This document shows, one piece after another, positions 7,691 through 15,565 of a stretch of DNA of 22,189 bases. The stretch comes from Clostridium sp. (GTDB taxonomy: Bacteria; Bacillota_A; Clostridia; Lachnospirales; Lachnospiraceae). Made by a program: the position numbers and the translations under genes. Under the pieces are notes generated by a model, which had not been told where the DNA came from, made no database searches, and saw only the letters and a program-made list of their open reading frames with translations. The stretch spans positions 4,847 to 27,035 of the forward strand of contig JAMPAW010000003.1 of NCBI GenBank assembly GCA_023666975.1, in the 5' to 3' direction. Every line of letters begins with the position of its first letter. Within the stretch, counting starts at the first letter, position 1.

Positions 7691-9226
7691 TTATTCCTCC
7701 AGAGAATGCGTCCTGTGAACGGTAACTGTTTCATCATAACAGGTGAAAATCTCATCTGTAAATTCCTTATCCAGCTTCGGAGTGACGGCACTGACAAGCG
7801 GAACGACAACCATGCCTGCAAGCATGGCGGCAGCACCCGCATTAATCGGAGATTTAATGAATCCGATAAACATATTGGAAACCGTAAGACCGACACCTAC
7901 AATATAGCTTGCCCAAACGGCAGCCTTGCTAATCTTCCTGGAGTAGAGGCCATACATAAATGGAGCCAGAAATGCACCGGCCAAAGCTCCCCACGAAATA
8001 CCCATCAGCTGCGCAATAAAGGTTGGCGGATTCAACGCCAGCACCACAGATACAATAATAAATACAGCCACTAACGCTCGCATTACGATTAACTGTGTTT
8101 TATCGTCCATGTTCTTTGCCACGGACTCTTTCAAAAAATCAAGCGTCAGCGTAGAACTGGAAGTCAATACCAGAGAGGACAGCGTCGACATAGACGCAGA
8201 CAACACCAACACAATCACAATTCCGATCAGTATGTCCGGCAGCGTTGACAGCATCTGGGGAACAATGGAATCATACGCCACGCTTCCGTCAGCATTATAA
8301 ATTGCAGGACTATCAAAGAGACGGCCAAATCCGCCTAAGAAATAACAGCCACCGGAAATGATAATGGCAAAAAAGGTAGATACCACGGTACCGGTCTTCA
8401 CTGCCTTCTCATCTTTAATCGCATAGAATTTATGCACCATCTGAGGAAGCCCCCATGTTCCGAGTGAAGTTAACACAACAACGCCGAGAAGGTTAAGCGG
8501 GTCCGGACCGAAAAAGCTTGCCAGCAAACCTTGTCCGCCCTGCAGCGCCGGAACAGCCACATCGTCCGCAGAAATAACGGAGAGCTCCTTGATTGCATTT
8601 AGAAATCCACCCTGCCCGTTCAACACGGCTGCAATTACCGCACAGATACCGACCAGCATAATAATACCCTGAATAAAATCATTCAATGCGGTTGCCATGT
8701 AACCGCCGACAATGACATAAACGCCGGTCAGTAAAGCCATGACAATAATACAGACCTTATAGTCAATATCAAATGCCATACCGAACAGTCTGGAAAGTCC
8801 GTTATAAATTGAGGCAGTGTACGGCACAAGAAATATGAACGCAATAGCGGAGCCTGCGATCCGCAGTGCCTTTGAATCATATCGTTTTCCGAAAAATTCC
8901 GGCATTGTCTTGGCGTCTAATTTCTGTGTCATAATACGGGTTCTTCTTCCCAACACCAGCCACGCCAGCAAACTGCCGATAAACGCATTGCCAAGTCCAA
9001 TCCACGTAGAGGCAAGACCATATTTCCAGCCAAACTGTCCTGCATATCCGACAAAAACTACGGAAGAAAAATAAGATGTACCGAACGCAAACGCAGTAAG
9101 CCACGGTCCGACAGTTCTTCCTCCTAATACAAAGTCATTGACATTGGTAGCCTGTTTTCTGGAATAAATACCAATACCAATCATCACAGCAAAAAACACT
9201 ACCAGTAATAAAATTTTGATTGCCAT
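7691..9226 (-). CDS. Sodium:solute symporter, SSS/SLC5 family, 511 aa
   Basis: Na+-coupled uptake transporter of the membrane. It aligns by eye with PutP/PanF-type symporters: first helix KILLLVVFFAVMIGIGIYS, then DFVLGGRTVGPWLTAFAFGT (PutP has DYILGGRSLGP), TMPEFFGKRYDSKALR, VYVIVGGYMATALNDFIQG, and late LSASMSTLSSLVLTSSSTLT, which matches the Na+-site region of the family. About 13 membrane helices are expected. The length is normal. The substrate is not certain; proline, pantothenate and related organic acids are possible. GGGAG is nine bases before the ATG. The gene stands alone between a consensus promoter (9353-9381) with tandem palindromes and a strong terminator. Confidence 0.93.
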   Translation of the reverse strand: MAIKILLLVVFFAVMIGIGIYSRKQATNVNDFVLGGRTVGPWLTAFAFGTSYFSSVVFVGYAGQFGWKYGLASTWIGLGNAFIGSLLAWLVLGRRTRIMTQKLDAKTMPEFFGKRYDSKALRIAGSAIAFIFLVPYTASIYNGLSRLFGMAFDIDYKVCIIVMALLTGVYVIVGGYMATALNDFIQGIIMLVGICAVIAAVLNGQGGFLNAIKELSVISADDVAVPALQGGQGLLASFFGPDPLNLLGVVVLTSLGTWGLPQMVHKFYAIKDEKAVKTGTVVSTFFAIIISGGCYFLGGFGRLFDSPAIYNADGSVAYDSIVPQMLSTLPDILIGIVIVLVLSASMSTLSSLVLTSSSTLTLDFLKESVAKNMDDKTQLIVMRALVAVFIIVSVVLALNPPTFIAQLMGISWGALAGAFLAPFMYGLYSRKISKAAVWASYIVGVGLTVSNMFIGFIKSPINAGAAAMLAGMVVVPLVSAVTPKLDKEFTDEIFTCYDETVTVHRTHSLEE

Positions 9227-9308
9227 TTTCTCTTTCTCCCTCTAATTCTTTTCTCTGACGCAAAACACAACATATCCGTATCATTTTAATCTTATCCTGT
9301 TGTTTGCA

Positions 9309-9334
9309 GCTTTAAAGCGCTTATGTTTTAAAAC
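9309..9334. promoter_or_regulatory. Two adjacent 10-bp perfect palindromes, candidate operator
   Basis: GCTTTAAAGC (9309-9318) and GTTTTAAAAC (9325-9334) are both perfect palindromes, 16 bases centre to centre. They lie about 12 to 37 bases downstream of the predicted symporter transcript start, where a bound repressor would block elongation. The span between them contains AAGCGCTTT, which resembles a CcpA cre core but lacks the flanking TG and CA. The palindromes are seen; the operator role is inference. Confidence 0.5.
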
Positions 9335-9352
9335 TTTAACGTCGTAAAGTGA

Positions 9353-9381
9353 ATTATAGATAAGAAGCCCCTGTCTGTCAA
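9353..9381 (-). promoter_or_regulatory. Consensus promoter of the symporter gene
   Basis: Minus strand: TTGACA (9376-9381), a 17-base spacer, TATAAT (9353-9358), a perfect SigA-type consensus. The start near 9346 gives a leader of about 120 bases. Confidence 0.92.
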
Positions 9382-9409
9382 GCATAAATAGAGAAAATGT
9401 CTGCTTTCA

Positions 9410-10540
9410 TTATCTGCCAAATATTTTTTTGCCAATCATGTCAAGCGGGTGCTTGATGATATTCCGGAATCTGTTCATCTGCCGCTTTTGCTCCTGCAGC
9501 TCCTTTTGCTGTTCTTTTAGTGCTTTTTTCATGTGCAAAGCAAGACTGCCAAAAAACAGTATCACATCTTCCAGCATATATCCATCATATGGATTCCACT
9601 TGTTCTTTTTTGCGGCATGCGGGGAGAACAATTCCTCCTCCCCTAAATATTCTTCGGCAATCCGGACGTTCCCCTCATGATATTGGGCCAGAAACACCGC
9701 TCTCTCTGTCTCAGAAAACATATTATATCTATCTTCTTCTCCCTGATATCCGGACTGTTCTTCAAGCAGCTGCCGAAACATTACATTTCCATCTGCATCC
9801 AAATCCGGAATCTTATTTAAAATCCGCTTAATCTCCGTGTTATTACGGGTAAGGCTGAGATTTCTCATTTCCCTTGTGACATGGTATTCATCTGAATAAC
9901 TCAGTCCCAAAGCATCTAAGAAATCCGTATATATTGTCCCTCCAACAAACCGTTCTGCCTCAAATCTTCTTACAATAATATTATCCCTGCCTACATAATC
10001 CGCTATCTTTTCCAGCATATCATAATAATCCAGCCGAATCCTCGGAAGCTCTTTTGCCATTCTGTCCCATGTAAGCCGGGATTCCTCCTTCAGCCCCTCT
10101 TTCACCCGCTGGCTCCACCATGAATAGAGAAAAGTATCCTGCATACGGAGATACACGATTACCTTAACTGCAATCTGCTTTTGCCCAATCTCCTCTTTTA
10201 TCTTCTGCCATACATTTTTCCCGTCACGGAAGCCGCAGGTCCACAGCCCTTCGTCCGACAAAATAATATTCGGATAAGTCTTAAACGCTTTATCAAGCTC
10301 CGCAAATCCTTCGTGGAAAATTTCCTCTTCTCTTGCCGTATCCCGCAAACCGTCCTCACGATGTATGCACCCAAACAGAAAATGCCCGTTTCTCAGTCTA
10401 CTCGCACTTGGATAGCGATAAACAAATTCAGGATAATAATATCCCTGACGGTTCAATACTTCCTGATTCTCACTGCAAAAGTTCTGTATCGCTGTCGTTC
10501 CTGTTTTCGGTGTTCCAATATGCAAATAAATCGTATTCAT
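9410..10540 (-). CDS. Sulfotransferase-like protein, 376 aa
   Basis: Resembles bacterial PAPS-dependent sulfotransferase-fold proteins, which move a sulfo group to carbohydrates or other acceptors. The N-terminus reads IYLHIGTPKTGTTAIQNF; GTPKTGTT (residues 9-16) is the 5'-phosphosulfate-binding loop. Next come a strand ending IILSDEGLW and a second motif VIVYLRMQDTFLYSWWSQR, which fits the 3'-phosphate-binding RxxxxxxxS region. The C-terminus is a basic, helical tail rich in K, Q and E. The frame could start at 10585, but AAGGAG lies seven bases before the ATG at 10540, so MNTIYLHIG is taken as the start. It follows valS by about 180 bases without a clear terminator or promoter. No cell-surface glycan genes are nearby, so the acceptor is unknown. 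Confidence 0.8.
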   Translation of the reverse strand: MNTIYLHIGTPKTGTTAIQNFCSENQEVLNRQGYYYPEFVYRYPSASRLRNGHFLFGCIHREDGLRDTAREEEIFHEGFAELDKAFKTYPNIILSDEGLWTCGFRDGKNVWQKIKEEIGQKQIAVKVIVYLRMQDTFLYSWWSQRVKEGLKEESRLTWDRMAKELPRIRLDYYDMLEKIADYVGRDNIIVRRFEAERFVGGTIYTDFLDALGLSYSDEYHVTREMRNLSLTRNNTEIKRILNKIPDLDADGNVMFRQLLEEQSGYQGEEDRYNMFSETERAVFLAQYHEGNVRIAEEYLGEEELFSPHAAKKNKWNPYDGYMLEDVILFFGSLALHMKKALKEQQKELQEQKRQMNRFRNIIKHPLDMIGKKIFGR

Positions 10541-10721
10541 TGGCATACTCCTTTCACTTCTACTCAAACTTTCTGTCATTTTCATTATCTGACGGACATC
10601 TCTTTGTTCTGATTGTGCCTCTATGCTGTCAATCTTATCCTTACCGCTTGAAATTTAAGTGAAATACCAATCCTCAATACCAATTTACTCTTTACCCTAT
10701 CTCATTTCCCACCTTTAATTT

Positions 10722-13367
10722 TTATTGATTAAGCTGCAAAAGCCGCTCTTCCACGGTTGCCAGCATGCCCGTATACTTTGCCAGCTTCTCCTTTTCTTCC
10801 GCAATCTTCGCCTCAGGTGCCTTACCGACAAAATTCGGATTGTTCAACATTCCGTTACAGCGCTTAATCTCGCCTTCCAAACGCTTTTTCTCTTTGGCAA
10901 GACGCTCCTTTTCCTTGTCGATATCCACCAGCTCCGCAAAAGGCATATAGACTACCGCATCATGGATTACTGCCGATACTGCATCCTCTGCAATTCCCGT
11001 CTTATCCGCCTGCACGATTACCTCCGATGCAAAACCAAGCGTTGCAAAGAACACTTTTGCGTCCTCGAAAATACTGCGCACCTCTTCTTTTTCTGAAACC
11101 ACATAAACCGTTGCCTTTTTGCTGTTTGGCACATTCATTTCCGCACGGAGATTACGGATTCCACGAACTGCCTCCTTAATGGTATCCACTGCCCTTTCAT
11201 CTTCTGCAAAATTCCATTCCTGCTTAAATTCCGGCCAGTTGGAAATCATAATGGATTCCTCTGTATTCTGAAGGTTGGTAAAAATCTCCTCTGTCACAAA
11301 CGGCATATATGGGTGGAGCAGTTTTAACGCATTGCCTAAAACCGTCTTCAGCGTCCACAGCGCAGCACCCTTCGTCTCATCATCATCACGGTAAAGCCGC
11401 GGTTTTACCATTTCGATATACCAGTCACAGAACTCCTCCCAGATGAAGTCATATACCTTAGACGCCGCAATACCAAGCTCAAACTTGTCGAGATTTTCTG
11501 TCATGTCCTTGGCAAGTGTATTCACCTTCGACAAAATCCAGCGGTCCGCCAAAGTCAGCTCGCCGGGTTCAACATCTGTCACCTCTGCCTTCTCTGTATT
11601 CATCATGATGAAACGGGAAGCATTCCAGACTTTGTTTGCAAAATTACGGCTCGCCTCTACCCGCTCCCAGTAAAAACGCATATCATTTCCCGGCGCATTT
11701 CCGGTAATCAGTGTAAACCGCAGCGCATCTGCGCCATATTTCTCAATAACCTCTAACGGGTCAATTCCATTTCCTAACGACTTCGACATCTTTCTTCCCT
11801 GATCATCTCTCACAAGGCCATGGAACAATACGGTATGGAACGGAAGCTTCCCGGTCTGCTCCAATGAGGAAAAGACCATACGGATTACCCAGAAGAAAAT
11901 AATATCATACCCTGTCACCAAGACATCTGTAGGGAAGAAATAATCCATTTCCTCCGTCTTTTGCGGCCAGCCCAAAGTTGAAAACGGCCATAATGCGGAA
12001 GAAAACCATGTGTCCAATGTGTCCGGGTCCTGCTTCATCTCGCCGGAACCACACTTTGGACAGGTACATACCGCTTCCTTCGATACGGTAATCTCATTAC
12101 AAGCCTGACAATAATAGGCAGGAATTCTATGTCCCCACCAGAGCTGACGGGATACACACCAGTCACGGATATTTTCCAACCAGTTGTAATAATTTTTGTT
12201 CATCCGCTCCGGAATCAGCTTCAAATCACCCTTCTTTACCGCCTCCAATGCAGGTTTCGCCATCTCCTCCATCTTGACAAACCACTGCGGTTTAATCAGC
12301 GGTTCCACTGTTGTCTTACAGCGGTCATGCGTACCTACATTATGGCTATGGGGAATAACCTTAACGAGCAATCCCAGCTCCTCCAAATCTGCAACCATTG
12401 CCTTACGCGCCTGATAGCGGTCCATTCCCGCATATTTACCGCCAAACGAATTAATGGTGGCATCGTCATTCATGATATTGATTTCCTCTAAATTATGCCG
12501 TTTACCAACCTCAAAGTCATTCGGGTCATGAGCCGGCGTAATCTTTACGCAGCCGGTTCCGAATTCTTTGTCAACATAGGGGTCCGCAATCACGGGAATC
12601 TCCCTGTCCGTAAGGGGAAGCTTTAACATCTTCCCGATAATATCCTGATATCTCTCGTCCTCCGGGTTCACGGCCACGGCAGTATCGCCCAATAAGGTTT
12701 CGGGACGGGTAGTCGCTATCTCTACAAATCTTCCTTCCTCCCCGGCAATCGGATAATTGATATGCCAGAAATGGCCTTCCTGGTCCACATGCTCCACCTC
12801 GGCATCAGAAATCGTCGTCTGACACACCGGACACCAGTTCACGATGCGGGAACCCTTATAAATCCAGCCCTTTTCGTAAAGCTTGCAGAAAACTTCATTG
12901 ACCGCCTCATTATTACCGTCATCCATCGTAAACCGCTCCCGCTCCCAGTCCGCAGAGGAACCAAGCTTCTTCAACTGATTGATAATCCGTCCGCCATATT
13001 CATCTTTCCACTCCCATGCTTTTTCCAAAAAGCCGTCCCGTCCAAGCTCGTCTTTATCAATCCCTTTTTCCTTCAGCGATTCGATAATCTTAACCTCGGT
13101 CGCAATAGCTGCATGGTCGGTGCCCGGCTGCCACAATGCGTTATATCCCTGCATTCTCTTATAACGGATTAAAATATCCTGCATGGTATTATCCAATGCA
13201 TGGCCCATATGCAGCTGACCGGTAATATTCGGCGGAGGCATTACGATCGTAAACGGTTTTTTACTGCGGTCAACCTCCGCATGGAAATACTTTTTGTCCA
13301 TCCAATTCTGGTAAATTCTGTCCTCAATTTCCGACGGGTTATAAGTTTTTTCTAATTCCTTTGACAT
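10722..13367 (-). CDS. valS: Valyl-tRNA synthetase
   Basis: Class Ia aminoacyl-tRNA synthetase charging tRNA-Val. Signatures in order: [15 protein letters not shown] with the HIGH-type motif HMGH at residues 53-56; a CPVC zinc-type pair in the insertion; the editing domain with [18 protein letters not shown], which clears threonyl-tRNA-Val; a second zinc-type cluster (CQACNE, then CTCPKCG); [11 protein letters not shown] with KMSKS at 526-530; the anticodon-binding region; and a C-terminal coiled coil (about 805-881, [19 protein letters not shown]) that contacts the tRNA. The length of 881 is normal. AGGAG lies seven bases before the ATG. Expression is controlled by the upstream valine T-box. 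Confidence 0.99.
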   Translation of the reverse strand: MSKELEKTYNPSEIEDRIYQNWMDKKYFHAEVDRSKKPFTIVMPPPNITGQLHMGHALDNTMQDILIRYKRMQGYNALWQPGTDHAAIATEVKIIESLKEKGIDKDELGRDGFLEKAWEWKDEYGGRIINQLKKLGSSADWERERFTMDDGNNEAVNEVFCKLYEKGWIYKGSRIVNWCPVCQTTISDAEVEHVDQEGHFWHINYPIAGEEGRFVEIATTRPETLLGDTAVAVNPEDERYQDIIGKMLKLPLTDREIPVIADPYVDKEFGTGCVKITPAHDPNDFEVGKRHNLEEINIMNDDATINSFGGKYAGMDRYQARKAMVADLEELGLLVKVIPHSHNVGTHDRCKTTVEPLIKPQWFVKMEEMAKPALEAVKKGDLKLIPERMNKNYYNWLENIRDWCVSRQLWWGHRIPAYYCQACNEITVSKEAVCTCPKCGSGEMKQDPDTLDTWFSSALWPFSTLGWPQKTEEMDYFFPTDVLVTGYDIIFFWVIRMVFSSLEQTGKLPFHTVLFHGLVRDDQGRKMSKSLGNGIDPLEVIEKYGADALRFTLITGNAPGNDMRFYWERVEASRNFANKVWNASRFIMMNTEKAEVTDVEPGELTLADRWILSKVNTLAKDMTENLDKFELGIAASKVYDFIWEEFCDWYIEMVKPRLYRDDDETKGAALWTLKTVLGNALKLLHPYMPFVTEEIFTNLQNTEESIMISNWPEFKQEWNFAEDERAVDTIKEAVRGIRNLRAEMNVPNSKKATVYVVSEKEEVRSIFEDAKVFFATLGFASEVIVQADKTGIAEDAVSAVIHDAVVYMPFAELVDIDKEKERLAKEKKRLEGEIKRCNGMLNNPNFVGKAPEAKIAEEKEKLAKYTGMLATVEERLLQLNQ

Positions 13368-13468
13368 CTTTGTTCTCCTCTCTTTTTGTCTATATATTTA
13401 GGCGTTTGCGAAATTCCTGATTTCCAAAACCCAGTTGTGCAATACCGACAATATCATAACCGGAATAT

Positions 13469-13499
13469 AAAAAGCCCTTTATCCAAATTGATAAAGGGC
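13469..13499 (-). terminator. T-box terminator upstream of valS
   Basis: Minus strand: GCCCTTTATC (13490-13499), a six-base loop, GATAAAGGGC (13474-13483), then five T (13469-13473). Ten perfect pairs. It forms when tRNA-Val is charged. Confidence 0.95.
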
Positions 13500-13745
13500 G
13501 AGCATTCGCGGTACCACCTTAATTTCTCACTTGTCTTATCCGATAACGGGGACGAATCGTCATGACCTACACTGAGTACCCCATAAGTTTCTCTTCCAAT
13601 CCGTCACAAAAGTACACTTTCTCAGTCATGCAGTTCAAAAGCTACCTTCAAAGCATCTTTTCTGAAGTGACTTTTCAGCCTGTGAATCACCTTCTCTGGC
13701 AGACGATTGCTTCTACTCCTCTTTCTCAAAACCTTTTCAAAATTA
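13469..13745 (-). ncRNA. T-box riboswitch, valine (valS leader)
   Basis: The leader senses uncharged tRNA-Val and allows valS transcription when valine is short. On the minus strand it holds the stem I region (13640-13735). AAGCA and TGCTT form the stem above the specifier loop, and the loop strand TGAAGGTAG presents GTA (13643-13645), a valine codon followed by a purine. The conserved T-box AAGGTGGTACCGCG is at 13507-13520. Its bulge TGGT (13513-13516) can pair with the ACCA end of the tRNA, matching discriminator A of tRNA-Val. A strong terminator ends the switch, and a consensus-like promoter precedes it. Confidence 0.95.
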
Positions 13746-13750
13746 AATTT

Positions 13751-13779
13751 ACTATAAAGTAGGAACGAAAAATTGTCAA
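13751..13779 (-). promoter_or_regulatory. Promoter of the valS T-box transcript
   Basis: Minus strand: TTGACA (13774-13779), a 17-base spacer, TATAGT (13751-13756). The start near 13744 fits the 5' end of the T-box. Confidence 0.9.
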
Positions 13780-13813
13780 GTAGGGATTTTTAATTTCTGC
13801 AAGGTGGAAACTA

Positions 13814-13842
13814 TTGTTATTTACCGCATTCTCTGTTATAAT
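13814..13842 (+). promoter_or_regulatory. Promoter of the PD-(D/E)XK nuclease gene
   Basis: TTGTTA (13814-13819), a 17-base spacer, TATAAT (13837-13842). It is divergent from the valS promoter about 35 bases away, and gives a leader of about 110 bases. Confidence 0.8.
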
Positions 13843-13881
13843 TTCCTTAATCGAAAACAATACAGATTACGCAAGCTGCCC

Positions 13882-13954
13882 GTCCACATGGACAGACGAG
13901 AGAATACATAGTAAGGAAACACTATGTCCACAGTAAAGTGTTCAACATAGGAGG
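13882..13954 (+). promoter_or_regulatory. Leader with mutually exclusive hairpins over a ribosome site
   Basis: A small hairpin GTCCA/TGGAC (13882-13893) is followed by ACATAGT (13906-13912), its complement ACTATGT (13921-13927), and then ACATAG again (13945-13950). The middle copy can pair with either flank. The second pairing takes in the first two bases of the AGGAGG at 13949-13954. AACACT (13918-13923) can also pair with AGTGTT (13937-13942). This layout suits a translational on/off switch; no known riboswitch class is recognised. The pairings are seen, the function is inferred. Confidence 0.45.
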
Positions 13955-13960
13955 AATTTA

Positions 13961-14854
13961 TTGGAGAAGAAGCACAATCAATGGCACCCCGGCTTTATCG
14001 CCGCCTTGCAAATGGAACTGCGGGAAAACAGGGAGGATTTGGAATTTACAGAGGAACATAACTTAAGCAAAAAACCATTGCAGATTGACTTGCTGGTTAT
14101 CAAAAAGGACGGGGATACAGTAATTCACAATGGAATCGGCAAGCTGTTCCACCGATATAATATTGTAGAATACAAGTCACCGGACGATACCATGGGAATC
14201 GACGTATTTTACAAGGTGAACGCTTATGCCTGCCTGTACAAGAACAGCGCAGACAAGGAAAACCAGTATCCAGTGGGGGATATCACGATTACTCTGTTAA
14301 GGCACAATTACCCAAGAACACTGATGAAGCACTTGCGGGCAGAAGGCTATACCATTACCCGCCGTGAACCCGGCATCTATGAAGTGGCAGGAAAGGCGAT
14401 GTTTGCCACGCAGATTATCGTATCAAAGGAACTGCCGGAGGAGGAACATATCTGGCTGAAATCACTGCGGCGGGATATTTCCAAGGAAATGTATGAGAAG
14501 CTACTGCTGACGATCGGTCAGCTGGCAGGCAGGGAACGGGAAACCTATGGCGAAGCAGTACTGGAAGTGGTATCCAGTGCGAATAACAGCAGGATTGCGG
14601 AATGGAAGGAGGAAGCAGAAATGTGTGCGACATTGGAACAGATCATGGCACCGGAGATAGCTGAGCGGGAACGTCTGGCACGGGAGAAAGCACTTGAAGA
14701 AGGCCGCGAAGAGGGCCGCGAGGAAGGCATGGAAAAAGGCCGTATACTTGCCTATGCTGAACTAGGGGTAAGCATAAAAGACATCGCCAGACAGTTTTCG
14801 CATTCAGTAGAGGAAATCCAAAAAATCATATCCGACAATGGTAAAAGCAACTGA
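13961..14854 (+). CDS. PD-(D/E)XK (Rpn-like) nuclease family protein, 297 aa
   Basis: Resembles the recombination-promoting nuclease / PD-(D/E)XK transposase-associated family common in Lachnospiraceae. The nuclease core is seen as QIDLLVIKKDG with D43, then NIVEYKS with E70 and K72, the D...ExK metal-binding pattern, followed by the helix DVFYKVNAYACLYK. The C-terminal part has the typical repeated EEGREEGREEGMEKGR (246-261) and a helix-turn-helix-like end (LGVSIKDIARQFSHSVEEI). The start is TTG, chosen because a full AGGAGG lies six bases upstream and no better codon is near. It is the only gene on the plus strand in the window. Its direct target and any link with transposition or phage defence cannot be told from sequence. 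Some databases label such proteins 3-isopropylmalate dehydrogenase, which the sequence does not support. Confidence 0.85.
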   Translation: MEKKHNQWHPGFIAALQMELRENREDLEFTEEHNLSKKPLQIDLLVIKKDGDTVIHNGIGKLFHRYNIVEYKSPDDTMGIDVFYKVNAYACLYKNSADKENQYPVGDITITLLRHNYPRTLMKHLRAEGYTITRREPGIYEVAGKAMFATQIIVSKELPEEEHIWLKSLRRDISKEMYEKLLLTIGQLAGRERETYGEAVLEVVSSANNSRIAEWKEEAEMCATLEQIMAPEIAERERLAREKALEEGREEGREEGMEKGRILAYAELGVSIKDIARQFSHSVEEIQKIISDNGKSN

Positions 14855-14861
14855 ACCTTAT

Positions 14862-14900
14862 AAAAACAAGGAACCCGCCAAAACGGGTTCCCTGTTTTTA
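14862..14900. terminator. Bidirectional intrinsic terminator
   Basis: AACAAGGAACCCG and CGGGTTCCCTGTT pair over a short loop with a single mismatch. TTTTTA follows on the plus strand and TTGTTTTTA on the minus strand. It separates the convergent nuclease gene and RHS cassette and should stop both transcripts. Confidence 0.9.
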
Positions 14901-14987
14901 TAACCGCATTATCAACGAATTTCCGTTTTTGTCGCAGCCAAAGGAGGCTGCTGCACCTGCACTGTAACCAGCGGTTGGATACTCAGT
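14898..14987 (-). pseudogene. Coding-like remnant, 29 codons
   Basis: On the minus strand a frame between two stops reads EYPTAGYSAGAAASFGCDKN and then a few more residues to a TAA inside the terminator tail. It has no start codon and overlaps the stop of the 172-aa gene. Codon choice (GCAGGTGCAGCAGCC) is richer in G+C than the two genes before it. It may be the 3' end of a lost gene, for example an older cassette member. I do not recognise the protein. Confidence 0.3.
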
Positions 14988-15501
14988 TTACATGCCAGCC
15001 TGCTTCTTTTTTCAATAGCCGATAAAAATTTCTTTCGGATATAGGAAGCCGAAGTGTAGTAATTATTTCAAAAACAACACACCCTACCAAGAAATATACA
15101 TTTATATTTTCCAGATTTGTAAAAAACACAAGTCCCGATAAACAACAGACAACCATAGCTATACATGTCTTTTTATTAAGTATATCTCCCCAATCACGCT
15201 TCACACGATAACTAACTTCTCCATCACTAATTATTTCTATAATATCCCCTATCTTATCTCTTCCTTTTTTAATCAATAACGTATCTTTACTTTTTCCATT
15301 CAATTTGTAATTTAATACTGTGATATCATAAGTCCATTTATCAAGTTGAACTGTATCAAAATAAATAACCTTGGCAGCAATTCTAAAACCTTTAAATTTT
15401 TTATTATTCCACAATAGTTTATACCGAAAAGGTGTTGTTATAAGAGTACCTAATGTAGCCACAAAACATAATCCACAAAAATTAATATCCCATATTTCCA
15501 T
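14983..15501 (-). CDS. Small membrane protein with DUF3592-like block, 172 aa, candidate immunity protein
   Basis: No recognised enzyme motif. Hydrophobic segments at about residues 7-24, 111-127 and 134-150 frame a polar region (40-105). That region reads AAKVIYFDT, then TVLNYKLNGKSKDTLLI and DKIGDIIEIISDGE; this order of a strand, an NG turn and an IGD.I.I strand resembles DUF3592-type domains. It is low in G+C with a basic C-terminus. The ATG overlaps the stop of a preceding mini-frame (TAATG), and GGAG is 11 bases upstream, so translation is probably coupled. It is the last gene of the RHS cassette. By position and membrane topology it may protect against the RHS tip, but this is inference. 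Confidence 0.75.
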   Translation of the reverse strand: MEIWDINFCGLCFVATLGTLITTPFRYKLLWNNKKFKGFRIAAKVIYFDTVQLDKWTYDITVLNYKLNGKSKDTLLIKKGRDKIGDIIEIISDGEVSYRVKRDWGDILNKKTCIAMVVCCLSGLVFFTNLENINVYFLVGCVVFEIITTLRLPISERNFYRLLKKEAGWHVN

Positions 15502-15536
15502 TAATGTCTATTCTCCATCATATATTTATCACTCAT
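15501..15536 (-). CDS. Possible coupled mini-ORF, 11 aa
   Basis: ATG at 15536 to TAA at 15501, giving MSDKYMMENRH. The same frame is open further up to a TTG at 15569 that overlaps the stop of the 317-aa gene (22 codons in all, ISDLINLAKEMSDKY and on). Its TAA shares one base with the next ATG. It is either a coupling peptide or the frameshifted end of the upstream protein. There is no strong ribosome site. Confidence 0.25.
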   Translation of the reverse strand: MSDKYMMENRH

Positions 15537-15565
15537 TTCTTTCGCTAGGTTAATCAAATCGCTTA

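Noticed and set aside
9309..9334. Full CcpA cre site over the AAGCGCTTT core
   Set aside because: The outer TG and CA positions are missing, with three mismatches to the consensus; kept only as a weak resemblance.
10541..10721. TTGACA near 10638 as a promoter for the sulfotransferase gene
   Set aside because: No acceptable -10 box occurs 16-18 bases downstream; the 180-base gap shows only a repeated ATTGGTATT and no clear terminator.
13562..13762. 66-codon plus-strand frame between valS and the nuclease gene
   Set aside because: It lies entirely within the T-box leader and its promoter on the other strand and has no ribosome site.
13961..14854. 3-isopropylmalate dehydrogenase label sometimes attached to such proteins
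   Set aside because: No isopropylmalate dehydrogenase motifs are present; the D43 and E70/K72 pattern and the EEGREEG tail fit a PD-(D/E)XK nuclease-family protein.
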